A DNA stretch of 64,000 nt from an uncultured Prevotellaceae bacterium (lineage in GTDB: Bacteria; Bacteroidota; Bacteroidia; Bacteroidales; Bacteroidaceae). Below, in pieces: positions 30,885 to 40,841 of this stretch. Under the pieces are notes generated by a model. That model worked only from the letters and a program-made list of their open reading frames with translations, searched no databases and had not been told where the DNA came from. A program made the position numbers and the translations under genes. The first letter of the stretch is position 1. Each line of letters begins with the position of its first letter. The DNA is taken from the NCBI GenBank assembly GCA_902778535.1, contig CACYYG010000016.1, positions 125,558-189,557 of the forward strand, in the 5' to 3' direction.

Positions 30885-33791
30885 TTAATATCCAAAGATT
30901 ACTTCAGTGGTGAGACGGCGGATGGGACCGATTTTGCCAAGCGCCTCCATGTCGAGCTCCTTCTCGTCGCCGAGGATGATGTAGCGGTAGGGCTTGCGGG
31001 CCATCTGCTGCTGTTCGAACTTGACGATGTCCTGTAGTGTGATGTTGGGCAGTGCGTTGTAAATGCGTTCATTCTCGTCATAGTCGATGCCGAGGTCGTT
31101 GGCGTTAATCCAGGCGTTGATGAGTCCGAACTTCGTGGTGCGCTGGCTCTGCAGGCGCTTTGTCAGGGCATCCTTGGCAATGCGGAAGGCCTGCTCGCTC
31201 TGCGGGATGGTGTCGAGAATCAGGTTGAAGTGCTGTATACAGTCCATCATCTTGTCGTTCTGTGTGATGATGTGAGTGAAGAAATATTCAGACTGGTCCT
31301 TATAGGCAGGATCGATATAGGCTGCGTAGGCGTTGTAGGCCAGGCCGCGAGCCTCGCGCATCTCCTGGAACACGATGGTGTTCATGCCGCCGCCGTAGTA
31401 TTCGTTGAACATTGCTTTGACTGCGGCATCCTCGGGTTGCCATGCGCGGTTTTCATTGTGATACATGCGCATGTAGATGTTTTTGGCATCGTATGGAGCG
31501 ATGAGCACCTCGTTCTGCGGAGTGGTCTGTCTGGTGTAGTGCTTGCCTTCGGGAACAGGCAGGAACTTCTTGGCCGTAGGATGATTCTTGGTCACGGCAT
31601 CGCACAGCTCTTTCTCCGTCATGGGACCATAATATAATAATGTGTGCTCATACTGCTTCAGGTTCTTCAGCAGGTTGAGCAACTCCTGCGGGTTGGTCTG
31701 GCGCAACTGCTCCGACGTGAGAATGTTGCGGCTTGAGTTGTAGGGGCCGTAGATGCCGTAGGCCACCAGGTTGGAGAAATTGCTGCGCTGCTCCAACTTG
31801 GCATCAGCACGCCCTTTCTCTACTAACTGGATGTACTGCTCCCACGCGTCGGCGTCCACCTTGGCGTTCTGCATCACGTTCTCAAGCAAGGCCAGTGCCT
31901 GCGGCATGTTCTCGCTGAGGCCACTCAAAGTGACATTGATGTTGCGTGCACCCACGTTGATACTGTAGTTGCAGGCCAGCTTGTAGAACTGCTGCTTGAT
32001 CTGCTCGTTGGTCAGTTTGTTGGTGCCGAGATACTCCAGGTAGTCGGGAGCGTAGCTGTACTTCAGTTCAGCCTCCTCGCCGAACTCATAGCGCTGTGTG
32101 AGCGTAAAGCGGCCGTTTTCCACGTTTTTCACATAAATGTAGGGAATGTTCTTCTTCGTCTTGCCGAAGGTAAGGTCGCGCTGGAAGTCGACGAAACGCG
32201 GCTGGATGGGGTCGACATGTGCGCTCTGAATGTCCTTGACAAACTGCGAAACCATGTCGCGGTTGGTGGGTATGGGCGTGATGGCGGGCTTGTCAATCTT
32301 CTTCAGTGTGGTGTCCTCGCCCTGGCGCTTGAACACGGTGACGTAGTTCTGGTGGAAATGGCGCTTTGCGAAATTCACAATCTGCTCCTTCGTCATGCCC
32401 GAGATGCGGTCGAGGTAACCCACCTGCTGCTTCCAGGGAATCTCGTTGATGTAAGTCTCGACAAACATGTTGGCGCGTGCACGGTTGCTCTCCAACATGG
32501 TGTAGTAGTGCAGTTTGGTGTTGTTGATGACTGAGGGCAGCAGGTCGTCGCTGAAGTCGCCTTTCTTCAATTTCTCTATTTCGTCGAGCAGCAGCTGACG
32601 CACTTCTTCCAAGGTCTGTCCCTCTTTTGGCGTGCCGCTAAGGATGAAAGCCGAGTAGTCGCGTAACGTCTCTGAGCCGGCCCATGCCTCCAGCATCTTC
32701 ATCTGCTGGTTGATATCAAGGTCGATGAGTCCTGCCGTGCCGTTGGAGAGCATTTCTCCGATGATGCCCAGCGTGTCGGCCTGCAGCGAGTTGCCGCGGT
32801 CGAAGCGGTAGCCGAGCCACAGCGTCTCAGCCTCCAGACCGTAGACAGCAGTGTCGCGTGGCTGGGTAATAGGAGCCAGAGCAGGGAACTCAGGCTGGCG
32901 CACGTCAGCACCGGGCTGCCACTGTCCGAAGTAGCGGTCGATGGTGGCGATGACCTTGTCGGGATCCATGTCGCCGGCCATGCAGATAGCCACGTTGTTG
33001 GGACGATACCAGTGGTTGAAGTAGTTCTTGATGTTGGTGATGCTCGGGTTCTTCAGGTGTTCCTGCGTGCCGATGGTGGTCTGCGTGCCGTAGGGGTGGG
33101 TAGGGAAGAGCATCTTGCTCATCGACTCCCACAGCTTGCGCTGGTCCTGTGCGATACCGATATTATACTCCTCGTAGACGGCCTCCAGCTCGGTGTGGAA
33201 GCCGCGGATGACCATGTTCTGGAAACGGTCGGACTGTATCTTCGCCCAGTTCTCTACCTCGTTGGCGGGGATGTCCTCGGTGTAACAGGTCACGTCGTTG
33301 CTGGTGTAGGCGTTGGTGCCCTCGGCGCCGATGGCCGCCATCAGCTTGTCGTATTCGTTGGGAATGAAATACTGGGCTGCCACCTGACTGACGGAGTCTA
33401 TCTCGTGGTAGGCCTGGCGGCGTGCGTCGGCGTCGGTCAGCAGGCGGTACTGCTCGTAGCGCTGCTCTATCTCGTCGAGCAGGGGCTTCTCCTTCATCGG
33501 GTCAGAGACGCCGAACTTGTCGGTGCCCTTGAACATCAGATGCTCCAGATAATGGGCCAGACCCGTCGTCTCGGCGGGGTCGTTCTTCGAACCTGTGCGC
33601 ACGGCGATGAATGTCTGTATGCGCGGCTCCTCGGTGTTGACGCTGAGGTACACCTTCAGCCCGTTTTTCAGTGTGTAGATGCGTGTCTGCATCATGTCGC
33701 CGTCCACTGTCTCGTACTTGTAGTTCTGTGCCTGTACGTTCATGCCCAGCATCAGCGTCAGTGCTCCTAATAGCAATTTCTTTGTCTTCAT
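30885..33791 (-). CDS. M16-family zinc peptidase, periplasmic
   Basis: A 968-residue double-domain insulinase/pitrilysin-type protease with a signal peptide (MKTKKLLLGALTLMLGMNVQAQ). The inverted zinc motif HYLEH (His80, Glu83, His84) is intact, and the downstream ligand glutamate is in ELEAVYEEYN. Two M16 halves are visible (about 25-500 and 530-968), the second lacking the zinc site as usual. It would degrade peptides in the periplasm. The ATG at 33791 fits the signal peptide; the longer frame reads through the divergent araB promoter region. Confidence 0.92.
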   Translation of the reverse strand: MKTKKLLLGALTLMLGMNVQAQNYKYETVDGDMMQTRIYTLKNGLKVYLSVNTEEPRIQTFIAVRTGSKNDPAETTGLAHYLEHLMFKGTDKFGVSDPMKEKPLLDEIEQRYEQYRLLTDADARRQAYHEIDSVSQVAAQYFIPNEYDKLMAAIGAEGTNAYTSNDVTCYTEDIPANEVENWAKIQSDRFQNMVIRGFHTELEAVYEEYNIGIAQDQRKLWESMSKMLFPTHPYGTQTTIGTQEHLKNPSITNIKNYFNHWYRPNNVAICMAGDMDPDKVIATIDRYFGQWQPGADVRQPEFPALAPITQPRDTAVYGLEAETLWLGYRFDRGNSLQADTLGIIGEMLSNGTAGLIDLDINQQMKMLEAWAGSETLRDYSAFILSGTPKEGQTLEEVRQLLLDEIEKLKKGDFSDDLLPSVINNTKLHYYTMLESNRARANMFVETYINEIPWKQQVGYLDRISGMTKEQIVNFAKRHFHQNYVTVFKRQGEDTTLKKIDKPAITPIPTNRDMVSQFVKDIQSAHVDPIQPRFVDFQRDLTFGKTKKNIPYIYVKNVENGRFTLTQRYEFGEEAELKYSYAPDYLEYLGTNKLTNEQIKQQFYKLACNYSINVGARNINVTLSGLSENMPQALALLENVMQNAKVDADAWEQYIQLVEKGRADAKLEQRSNFSNLVAYGIYGPYNSSRNILTSEQLRQTNPQELLNLLKNLKQYEHTLLYYGPMTEKELCDAVTKNHPTAKKFLPVPEGKHYTRQTTPQNEVLIAPYDAKNIYMRMYHNENRAWQPEDAAVKAMFNEYYGGGMNTIVFQEMREARGLAYNAYAAYIDPAYKDQSEYFFTHIITQNDKMMDCIQHFNLILDTIPQSEQAFRIAKDALTKRLQSQRTTKFGLINAWINANDLGIDYDENERIYNALPNITLQDIVKFEQQQMARKPYRYIILGDEKELDMEALGKIGPIRRLTTEVIFGY

Positions 33792-33872
33792 GCGATTCCT
33801 CTGATTTTCAATGATAAAAACTGCTGCAAAGTTACAAACAAAATGATTAAGATACGAAAATATCAGGAAATA

Positions 33873-33904
33873 TTTGGCCATTAGCAGAAAAAAAACTATT
33901 TTTG
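33873..33904 (+). promoter_or_regulatory. Promoter of araB
   Basis: TTTG (33873-33876), 20 nt, TATTTTTG (33897-33904) followed by C; the start codon is 29 nt downstream. A minus-strand TAACTTTG for the M16 gene lies in the same intergenic space, so the two are divergently transcribed. Confidence 0.8.
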
Positions 33905-33933
33905 CAGTCAAAACCCCAAAACTAACAAAAACA

Positions 33934-35523
33934 ATGACCGCAAAACAAACCATCGAGGCCGGAAAGGCCATTCTGGGAATCGAATTCGGTTCCACCCGCA
34001 TCAAGGCCGTACTTATCGACCAGGACAACAAACCCATTGCACAAGGCTCGCACGAGTGGGAGAACCAGCTCGTCGACGGTCTGTGGACCTATAGCATCGA
34101 GGCCATCTGGTATGGCCTGCAGGACTGCTACGCCGACCTGCGCAAGGATGTGCTGAAACAATACGACTGCGAGATTGAGGCACTGGCTGCCATCGGCTTC
34201 TCGGCCATGATGCACGGCTACATGGCCTTCAACGAGAAACAGGAGATTCTGGTGCCCTTCCGCACCTGGCGCAACACCAATACGGGTAAGGCCGCTGCCG
34301 AGTTGAGCGAACTCTTCAACTATAACATTCCCCTGCGCTGGAGCATCAGCCATCTCTATCAGTGCATCCTCGATAACAATGAGCACGTGGCCGACATCAA
34401 GTATCTCACCACACTTGCAGGCTATGTCCATTGGCAGGTGACAGGCGAATTCGTCTTAGGCGTGGGCGATGCCTCGGGTATGATTCCCGTTGATCCCGCC
34501 ACAAAGACCTACGACGCCACAATGGTGGAGAAGTTCGACAAGCTTATCGCACCGAAGGGATACTCTTGGAAACTGCTCGACATTCTGCCCAAGAGCCTGA
34601 ACGCAGGCGAAAGTGCCGGCTTCCTCACTCCCGAAGGTGCCAAGAAACTCGACGTCTCAGGTCACCTGAAGCCGGGCATCCCCGTCTGTCCTCCCGAGGG
34701 CGATGCCGGCACAGGCATGGTTGCCACCAACGCCGTGAAGCAGCGCACGGGTAACGTAAGCGCAGGCACGTCTTCGTTCTCGATGATTGTGCTGGAGAAG
34801 CCGCTGTCGAAACCCTATGAGATGATCGACATGGTGACCACGCCCGACGGCTCACTGGTGGCTATGGTGCACTGCAACAACTGCACCAGCGACATCAACG
34901 CCTGGGTAGGGCTCTTCAAGGAGTACCAGCAGCTGCTCGGCGTGCCCGTCGATATGAACGAGCTCTACGGCAAGCTCTTTAATAAAGCCCTCGAAGGCGA
35001 CACCGACTGCGGTGGTCTGATGGCCTATAACTACGTTTCTGGCGAGCCTGTCACAGGACTTGCTGACGGTCGTCCCCTCTTCGTGCGCTCAGCCAACGAC
35101 AAGTTCAATCTGGCCAATTTCATGCGTGCGAACCTTTACGGTGCTATCGGCGTGCTGAAGATTGGCAACGACATTCTGTTCAAGGACGAGAAGATTCGCG
35201 TTGATCGCATTACCGGTCATGGCGGCTACTTCAAGACAGCCGGCGTGGGTCAGCGTATGCTTGCCGCTGCGCTCAACAGCCCCATCTCAGTGATGGAAAC
35301 CGCTGGTGAAGGCGGCGCTTGGGGCATCGCCCTGCTGGCTGGCTATGCCGTGAACAATCCAAACAAGCTCTCGCTGGCCGACTATCTGGAGAATGTCGTC
35401 TTCGCAGGCAACACAGGTGTCTCTATCGCTCCCACTGCTGAGGATGTGGCTGGCTTCGAGAAGTATATTGCCAACTATAAGCGTTGTCTGCCCATTGAGC
35501 AGGCTGCCGTCGACAACAAATAG
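33934..35523 (+). CDS. araB: L-ribulokinase (FGGY family)
   Basis: A 529-residue sugar kinase of the FGGY family. The N-terminal ATPase motif [17 protein letters not shown], the substrate region [10 protein letters not shown] and [12 protein letters not shown], the nucleotide site GTSSFSMI, and [20 protein letters not shown] are present. It resembles the Bacteroidetes ribulokinase that stands in for classical AraB in Bacteroides ara clusters. Automatic annotation often calls it xylulokinase, which cannot be excluded. The start at 33934 places the promoter upstream. Monocistronic, ended by the hairpin at 35557-35620. With araA and araD it completes the pathway. Confidence 0.85.
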   Translation: MTAKQTIEAGKAILGIEFGSTRIKAVLIDQDNKPIAQGSHEWENQLVDGLWTYSIEAIWYGLQDCYADLRKDVLKQYDCEIEALAAIGFSAMMHGYMAFNEKQEILVPFRTWRNTNTGKAAAELSELFNYNIPLRWSISHLYQCILDNNEHVADIKYLTTLAGYVHWQVTGEFVLGVGDASGMIPVDPATKTYDATMVEKFDKLIAPKGYSWKLLDILPKSLNAGESAGFLTPEGAKKLDVSGHLKPGIPVCPPEGDAGTGMVATNAVKQRTGNVSAGTSSFSMIVLEKPLSKPYEMIDMVTTPDGSLVAMVHCNNCTSDINAWVGLFKEYQQLLGVPVDMNELYGKLFNKALEGDTDCGGLMAYNYVSGEPVTGLADGRPLFVRSANDKFNLANFMRANLYGAIGVLKIGNDILFKDEKIRVDRITGHGGYFKTAGVGQRMLAAALNSPISVMETAGEGGAWGIALLAGYAVNNPNKLSLADYLENVVFAGNTGVSIAPTAEDVAGFEKYIANYKRCLPIEQAAVDNK

Positions 35524-35556
35524 GCTCGCAAAAGCCGAATTGTTCTGCTAAAAAAA

Positions 35557-35620
35557 CTATCGATAGATTTTTTCATGGGGATGTGACTTTTGAAAAAATC
35601 TATCGATAGATTTTTTTTTG
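35557..35620 (+). terminator. Terminator of araB built from two CTATCGATAG palindromes
   Basis: CTATCGATAG occurs at 35557-35566 and 35600-35609, 43 nt apart (twice 21.5). The outer sequences (GATTTTTTC and GAAAAAATC) are complementary, and nine T follow at 35611-35619. It can fold as a long hairpin and also has the spacing of the 21-22 nt arrays. Confidence 0.7.
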
Positions 35621-35652
35621 TCTTATTTGCTCATTATTCAATTTTTTTTTCA

Positions 35653-35660
35653 TAATTTTG
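35653..35660 (+). promoter_or_regulatory. -7 element of the C10 peptidase promoter
   Basis: TAATTTTG followed by C; a TTTG lies 23 nt upstream (35626-35629), a little farther than ideal. Confidence 0.6.
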
Positions 35661-35690
35661 CAGCAAATATTTACCAATACTAAAAAGATA

Positions 35691-38600
35691 ATGAAAAAAG
35701 GACGCCTTTTCTTGAGAGCAGCAGTGTTGTTGCTACTCGTTATGTTTTTTCCGCTTTGGGGAACGGTGGGCCAGCTTTGGGCCGACCAAGTGACCGCCGA
35801 GCAGGCTCGGCAGCAGGCTCAGGCTTTTTTGAACAGTCGCATCGCAGCTGGCGGTGGGCCGCGCCACGCCCCCGGCACTACGCCACAACTTATGCAAGAG
35901 AGGCTGGCGAATGGTCTCTACGTGTTCAATGTCAGCAACGACGGGGGATTCGTCATCGTCAGTAACGACGACCGCACCGTGCCCGTCCTCGGCTTTGGCG
36001 ATAATGGCAATATCGATCCTGACAATATGCCCGACAATATGCGTGCCTGGCTGCAGGGCTATGCCGATGAGATTGCCTGGCTGAACGAGCGTACTGACGC
36101 CACGTCCATGTACGCCAAGGCACCACGCCGCGCTCCGTCTACGACGAGGACTGCCGTTACTCCGTTGCTTACCACGACATGGAATCAGAGTGCACCGTAT
36201 AACAACAGGACGCCATATTACGGCGTCTCTAACGGCAATTACGTATACAGCACGGATCAATTACCCACCAATATTACGTGGTATCACTGTGCCACGGGTT
36301 GCGTGGCCACGGCCATGGCGCAGGTAATGAACTACCACAAATGGCCGCAGAATTTCCCTGCCATTCCTGGATACACATGGGGAAATTTAAACAATGCAAT
36401 AAGCGGATTGCCCCAGATAGAATTTTCGTGGGATTATATGAGTAATACCTACTCAAGTAGCGCAACGGGCAATTCTGCCAATTACGTGGCCTTGTTGATG
36501 CAATACTGCGGTTGGTCAGTGGAAATGAACTATGGCCCCTCGTCAGGTTCCAACACCGATAAGGTGGCAAACGCACTTACGGAGTATTTCGGCTATAACA
36601 GTACGACGACCCTCGTGCAGCGCAGCTACTACTCATACGACAATTGGGTTGACCTCATGTACAATGAGGTAGCACAAGGCCGTCCCGTAGTCTACGGTGG
36701 ACAGTCGTCGGGTGGCGGACATGAGTTTGTGTGCGACGGCTACAAGTATGAGAATGGCACCGACTTCTTCCACATCAACTGGGGATGGGGCGGCATGAGC
36801 GACAACTATTTTGTCCTGTCGGCTCTCGACCCTGACCAGCAGGGCATTGGCGGCAGCAGCTCTACCGACGGCTACCACTACGGGCAGGATGCTGTCATCG
36901 GCATACAAAAGCCTACAGACACGGGCACCGTGCTGGATGTCCACGTCAATACAATCGATTTGTCGATAAATGGCGTCACCGTCAGTGATGACCGCAGGGT
37001 GGGGCAAGAAGTGACTGTTACCATCGACCTGAAGAACAACAGTGAGGATGCCTACGACGGCGATTTTTATATGTTTATCTACTACAAACAAGGCGACAGT
37101 TGGGCTTATTGGGGTGATATCAGCAATAACTTCTTCATCCCGGCTAATTCCTCATCTACAGAGATTGATATTCCATTTACGCCCGACAGAACTGGAACCT
37201 ACTGCGTACAACTGTTCTATCCCGCTGAAACTCCACCACAGATATACTCCGTTGGTGGAAAGCAGCCGTCATTTATCATCGTAGATGCGAAGGCTCCTAC
37301 TTGTCTTGCCGTATCGGAGATAGAGGCAACAAGTGCTGTGCTTAGCTGGACGGATAACAATAATGCAAACAGCTGGCAGGTGGCTTATAAAACAGCAGAT
37401 GATGATAATTTTACGACAACCGTAGCCACTGCGAACCCCTACACATTGACGGGACTTGAACCTGAGACGGAATACACGGTGATGGTGAGTCCTTCTGGTG
37501 GAACCCAGTATTGGAGCGAACAGGTCTTTTTCACCACTGAGCAACTCGCTCCTGCTCCTACAGACTTGAATGTCGATGAGGTGAGCCATAACTCGGCAGT
37601 CGCCAATTGGAGTGGAAAAGCAGAAATTTATGACCTCCGCTATGGTCTGGTACCCGATGGCTTCATCTCCACGACTGCAGAATGGCTGAAATATGATGAC
37701 GGAACAGCTAAAACCGCCTTTGGCAGTTCGTCTGAATCTGAATGGACCTGGGGTGTGATGTATCCTGGCACTATGGTTACGGGTAATTTGCTGTCAAAGG
37801 TGTCTTTTTATGAAACAAGTAATAATACGGGTGACATCACGCTGAATATCTATTCAGGTGGTGATGATGCACCTGGAACGTTACTCTATACCGAGGTAAT
37901 AACTCCCGAAAAGAAAGGCTTCCACGAAGTGACATTTGCTACTCCCGTGCAGATTACAAGAGGAAACAATCTCTGGATTACGCTTACAGAGACTGGTACA
38001 TATGTTCTGGTAAGTTGTTCAAGCACAGAGCCAAACAATCAGTGGATAAAGATTGGTGATTCCTGGTACAATGCGGGTCAGGTGGGCATCAACGGCTATG
38101 GGTGGATGATTCGCGGTTACATAGAGTCTGAAGGGCTTAATCCCGACCTTGTTGAATGGATTAATGTATCGTCATACACGGAAAAATCGTACAAGATGAC
38201 GAATCTGATTCCTGAAAAGGATTATGTGGTGCAGGTTCGTGGTGACTATGGCACTAATGGGAAGAGTGACTGGGTAACCCAGCTGTTCACCACTGGCAAG
38301 ATAATAGAATTGGCCGATGACGGTGCTGCCAACAGCGACATATTGGAGGAATATGATGGTCAGACCGTCTGCATCGCACTCACCGGCCGCACGCTGTACA
38401 AGGACGGCGCTTGGAACACGCTGTGCCTGCCCTTCGACGTGACGCTGGCCGACAGTCCGCTCAGTGGCGCCACGGCAAAGACACTGACCGATGCCACGAT
38501 GAACAATACACACGTGACTCTGACCTTCGGCGAAGCTGTTGACGTGCTGGAAGCAGGCGTGCCCTACATCATCAAGTGGGAGGGCGACGGCACCGATAAC

Positions 38601-39026
38601 ATCGAAAACCCCGTGTTCAACGGTGTCACTGTGGTCAACCGTTCTGATGCTGAAAGAACCATCGAGAAGGCTGACGGCAACGTGAAGTTCATCGGCTACT
38701 ACGATGCCATGACTATTAACACGCCCGCAAATGACGACATCTACTACATGACCGCCGCCAACACGCTGAAGCACACGGGTAAGCAACGCACGCTGAAAGC
38801 CTGCCGTGCCTATTTCAAGTTCTCGAATGAAGCCGTGAGCGGCAGCCGCCGGATCGTGCTCGATTTCGGTGATGAAACAACGGGCATCCATGAGCTGGTA
38901 GCTCCCAACTCTCAGCTTTCAGCTCCCAACTCTCCCTGGTACACTATTGATGGCCGCCGTATAGAAGGCGCACCCACGCAGAAGGGTCTCTACATCAACG
39001 GAAACAAGAAGATAATTGTCAAGTAA
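35691..39026 (+). CDS. Secreted C10 (streptopain-type) cysteine peptidase
   Basis: An 1111-residue exported protease. Signal peptide about residues 1-32, then a Spi-like propeptide (about 33-155). The C10 catalytic domain (about 160-430) has Cys204 in ATGCVATAMAQVMNYHKWP and His344 in GGGHEFVCDGY, with HINWGWGG following. A CARDB-like segment (about 440-530), a fibronectin III-like domain (about 540-635) and beta-rich domains follow. The tail WYTIDGRRIEGAPTQKGLYI then NGNKKIIVK resembles that of the surface repeat protein and is probably a secretion or anchoring signal. A heptamer array inserted just before this tail encodes APNSQLSAPNSPW. It likely digests extracellular proteins. Confidence 0.9.
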   Translation: MKKGRLFLRAAVLLLLVMFFPLWGTVGQLWADQVTAEQARQQAQAFLNSRIAAGGGPRHAPGTTPQLMQERLANGLYVFNVSNDGGFVIVSNDDRTVPVLGFGDNGNIDPDNMPDNMRAWLQGYADEIAWLNERTDATSMYAKAPRRAPSTTRTAVTPLLTTTWNQSAPYNNRTPYYGVSNGNYVYSTDQLPTNITWYHCATGCVATAMAQVMNYHKWPQNFPAIPGYTWGNLNNAISGLPQIEFSWDYMSNTYSSSATGNSANYVALLMQYCGWSVEMNYGPSSGSNTDKVANALTEYFGYNSTTTLVQRSYYSYDNWVDLMYNEVAQGRPVVYGGQSSGGGHEFVCDGYKYENGTDFFHINWGWGGMSDNYFVLSALDPDQQGIGGSSSTDGYHYGQDAVIGIQKPTDTGTVLDVHVNTIDLSINGVTVSDDRRVGQEVTVTIDLKNNSEDAYDGDFYMFIYYKQGDSWAYWGDISNNFFIPANSSSTEIDIPFTPDRTGTYCVQLFYPAETPPQIYSVGGKQPSFIIVDAKAPTCLAVSEIEATSAVLSWTDNNNANSWQVAYKTADDDNFTTTVATANPYTLTGLEPETEYTVMVSPSGGTQYWSEQVFFTTEQLAPAPTDLNVDEVSHNSAVANWSGKAEIYDLRYGLVPDGFISTTAEWLKYDDGTAKTAFGSSSESEWTWGVMYPGTMVTGNLLSKVSFYETSNNTGDITLNIYSGGDDAPGTLLYTEVITPEKKGFHEVTFATPVQITRGNNLWITLTETGTYVLVSCSSTEPNNQWIKIGDSWYNAGQVGINGYGWMIRGYIESEGLNPDLVEWINVSSYTEKSYKMTNLIPEKDYVVQVRGDYGTNGKSDWVTQLFTTGKIIELADDGAANSDILEEYDGQTVCIALTGRTLYKDGAWNTLCLPFDVTLADSPLSGATAKTLTDATMNNTHVTLTFGEAVDVLEAGVPYIIKWEGDGTDNIENPVFNGVTVVNRSDAERTIEKADGNVKFIGYYDAMTINTPANDDIYYMTAANTLKHTGKQRTLKACRAYFKFSNEAVSGSRRIVLDFGDETTGIHELVAPNSQLSAPNSPWYTIDGRRIEGAPTQKGLYINGNKKIIVK
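38899..38933. repeat. Heptamer array inside the C10 peptidase gene
   Basis: Five 7-nt units: TAGCTCC, CAACTCT? read as CAACTCT, CAGCTTT, CAGCTCC, CAACTCT after the first. They encode a short linker between the last beta domain and the C-terminal tail. Confidence 0.7.
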
Positions 39027-39037
39027 GTAATAAGTAA

Positions 39038-39093
39038 CGAAAAGAAAAGCCGCCCGACAAACGTCAGGCGGCTTTTCTTTTCGTTTTTTTTTT
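39038..39093. terminator. Bidirectional terminator between the C10 peptidase and gapA
   Basis: A perfect 17-bp stem CGAAAAGAAAAGCCGCC/GGCGGCTTTTCTTTTCG with a 12-nt loop, followed by ten T on the plus strand. It serves the convergent gapA as well, where A-rich sequence becomes the U-tract. Confidence 0.92.
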
Positions 39094-39153
39094 CTACATC
39101 GGACGAGCACTCGTCTGTGTCAGTCCGTGTAACCGTTGCTTAATAACCGTTGC

Positions 39154-40122
39154 TTACTTCAGCTCAGCGAGGTACTTGATGGTGCGAACCATCTGGCTGG
39201 TGTAGCTGTTCTCGTTGTCGTACCAGCTGACAACCTGAACGAGCGAGTTGCCGTCACCAATCTTGCTGACCATGGTCTGGTTAGCATCGAACAGTGAACC
39301 GAACTTCATACCGATGATGTCAGAGCTGACGAGCTTCTCCTCGGTGTAACCGAACGACTCGTTGGTAGCGGCCTTCATGGCGGCGTTGATGCCCTCAACA
39401 GTCACCTCACCCTTCACAACAGCGTGCAGGATAGTGGTAGAACCTGTGGGCGTGGGAACGCGCTGTGCAGCACCGATCAGCTTGCCGTTCAGCTCGGGGA
39501 TAACGAGACCGATAGCCTTGGCAGCACCAGTTGAGTTAGGAACGATGTTCTGGGCACCGGCACGGGCACGCTGAACATCACCCTTGCGCCCGCTCTGGAT
39601 GGGAGCGAAGTCGTTCAGGGCCTTCGTCATGGGAGCCAGGCAGTTGGTGGTGCAGCTGGCAGCGCTGATAACGGTGTCGGCGGGAGTCAGGGTCTTGTGG
39701 TTCACATTGTACACGATGGTGGGCAGGTCATTGCCGGCAGGAGCGGAGATGACAACCTTCTTGGCACCAGCCTGGATGTGGGCCATTGACTTTTCCTTAG
39801 AGGTGTAGAAGCCGGTGCACTCGAGCACAACGTCAACACCCAGCTCGCCCCAAGGCAGCTCAGCAGCATTGGGCTTTGCATAGATGGTGATTTCCTTGCC
39901 GTCGACGATAATCGAGTTGTCAGTGCAGTCAACAGTGTGCTTGCCCTCACCGAACTTGCCGCAGAATCCACCCTGGCAGGTGTCATACTTCAGCAGGTGA
40001 GCCAGCATCTTGGGGCTGGTCAGGTCGTTGATGGCGACCACTTCATAACCTTCAGCCTCGAACATCTGACGGAAAGCGAGGCGACCGATACGGCCGAAGC
40101 CGTTAATAGCAACTTTTGTCAT
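39154..40122 (-). CDS. gapA: Glyceraldehyde-3-phosphate dehydrogenase, apparently lacking the catalytic histidine segment
   Basis: A 322-residue type I GAPDH (glycolysis, NAD-dependent). NAD site [16 protein letters not shown], catalytic Cys157 in [10 protein letters not shown], and [10 protein letters not shown] are present. Family members run directly from IQSG into a stretch with the catalytic histidine (HAYT-type motif) and then GP..RKGD. Here DFAPIQSG is followed immediately by [10 protein letters not shown], so roughly 15-20 residues, including that histidine, are missing in frame near 39588. The overall length is about that much below normal. It may be inactive, or the deletion could be an assembly error; another gapA copy may exist elsewhere. 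Confidence 0.93.
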   Translation of the reverse strand: MTKVAINGFGRIGRLAFRQMFEAEGYEVVAINDLTSPKMLAHLLKYDTCQGGFCGKFGEGKHTVDCTDNSIIVDGKEITIYAKPNAAELPWGELGVDVVLECTGFYTSKEKSMAHIQAGAKKVVISAPAGNDLPTIVYNVNHKTLTPADTVISAASCTTNCLAPMTKALNDFAPIQSGRKGDVQRARAGAQNIVPNSTGAAKAIGLVIPELNGKLIGAAQRVPTPTGSTTILHAVVKGEVTVEGINAAMKAATNESFGYTEEKLVSSDIIGMKFGSLFDANQTMVSKIGDGNSLVQVVSWYDNENSYTSQMVRTIKYLAELK

Positions 40123-40204
40123 TTTTTTTGTTTGTTATAGATGAATAAAATAAAAAAAATCACTTTTTTGCACCCTCTGGTGCATTTTTTCCTGTTTTCG
40201 GGCA

Positions 40205-40212
40205 CAAAGTTA
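40205..40212 (-). promoter_or_regulatory. -7 element of the gapA promoter
   Basis: Minus strand TAACTTTG followed by T, 83 nt upstream of the start. A CAAA on the plus strand at 40236-40239 would place TTTG 23 nt upstream. Confidence 0.5.
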
Positions 40213-40252
40213 CAAAAAAATTCCTATATTTGCATCAAAATTCAGTCTTAAT

Positions 40253-40287
40253 AAAATTGAAAATTGATAATTGAAAATTGAAAATTG
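40253..40287. repeat. Heptamer array AAAATTG x5
   Basis: AAAATTG at 40253, 40260, 40274 and 40281, with ATAATTG at 40267. It lies in the leader between the divergent gapA and mscL genes. Confidence 0.9.
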
Positions 40288-40408
40288 TCATAGGTCAACA
40301 ATTCGGCAAGGATTTGCAACGTTAAGTTTACAAAACACAGCACTATCATCATTCAAGAGCAGAACAACCATTCAACCATAAACATTATTCACTTAAACTT
40401 TAAGAACT

Positions 40409-40837
40409 ATGGGATTTGTTAAGGAATTCAAAGAATTTGCCATGAAAGGCAATGTGATGGACATGGCTGTCGGTGTGATCATCGGCGGTGCATTCGGCAA
40501 GATTGTCAGTTCGCTGGTCGACGACATTATCATGCCACTCGTAGGTAAGGTACTGGGCAATGCCGACTTTACCAATCTCTATGTCGCCCTGTCGGACGGT
40601 ATTCCCGAGGGCACGCCGCTGGCTGACGCCAAGGGCATGGGCTCGGTGTTTGCCTATGGCTCGTTCATCCAGAATGTGGTCGACTTCCTCATCATCGCTT
40701 TCTGTATCTTCTTGATGATCAAGGGCGTCAATAAGCTGAACAAGAAGAAGGAAGAGGCTCCGGCTCCTGAGGCTCCGAAGGGTCCCACGCAGGAAGAGCT
40801 GCTCACCGAGATTCGTGACCTGCTGAAGAAGAAGTAA
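40409..40837 (+). CDS. mscL: Large-conductance mechanosensitive channel
   Basis: A 142-residue inner-membrane channel that opens under osmotic downshock. The N-terminal helix and first membrane segment [40 protein letters not shown] and the second segment [23 protein letters not shown] are diagnostic. The C-terminal bundle (about 110-142) contains [20 protein letters not shown]. Normal length. A TATATTTG element at 40225-40232 is a possible promoter, separated from the gene by the heptamer array. Confidence 0.97.
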   Translation: MGFVKEFKEFAMKGNVMDMAVGVIIGGAFGKIVSSLVDDIIMPLVGKVLGNADFTNLYVALSDGIPEGTPLADAKGMGSVFAYGSFIQNVVDFLIIAFCIFLMIKGVNKLNKKKEEAPAPEAPKGPTQEELLTEIRDLLKKK

Positions 40838-40841
40838 TCGG

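Noticed and set aside
33874..33933. Upstream extension of the ribulokinase frame
   Set aside because: It would read through the promoter; the ATG at 33934 fits the family start.
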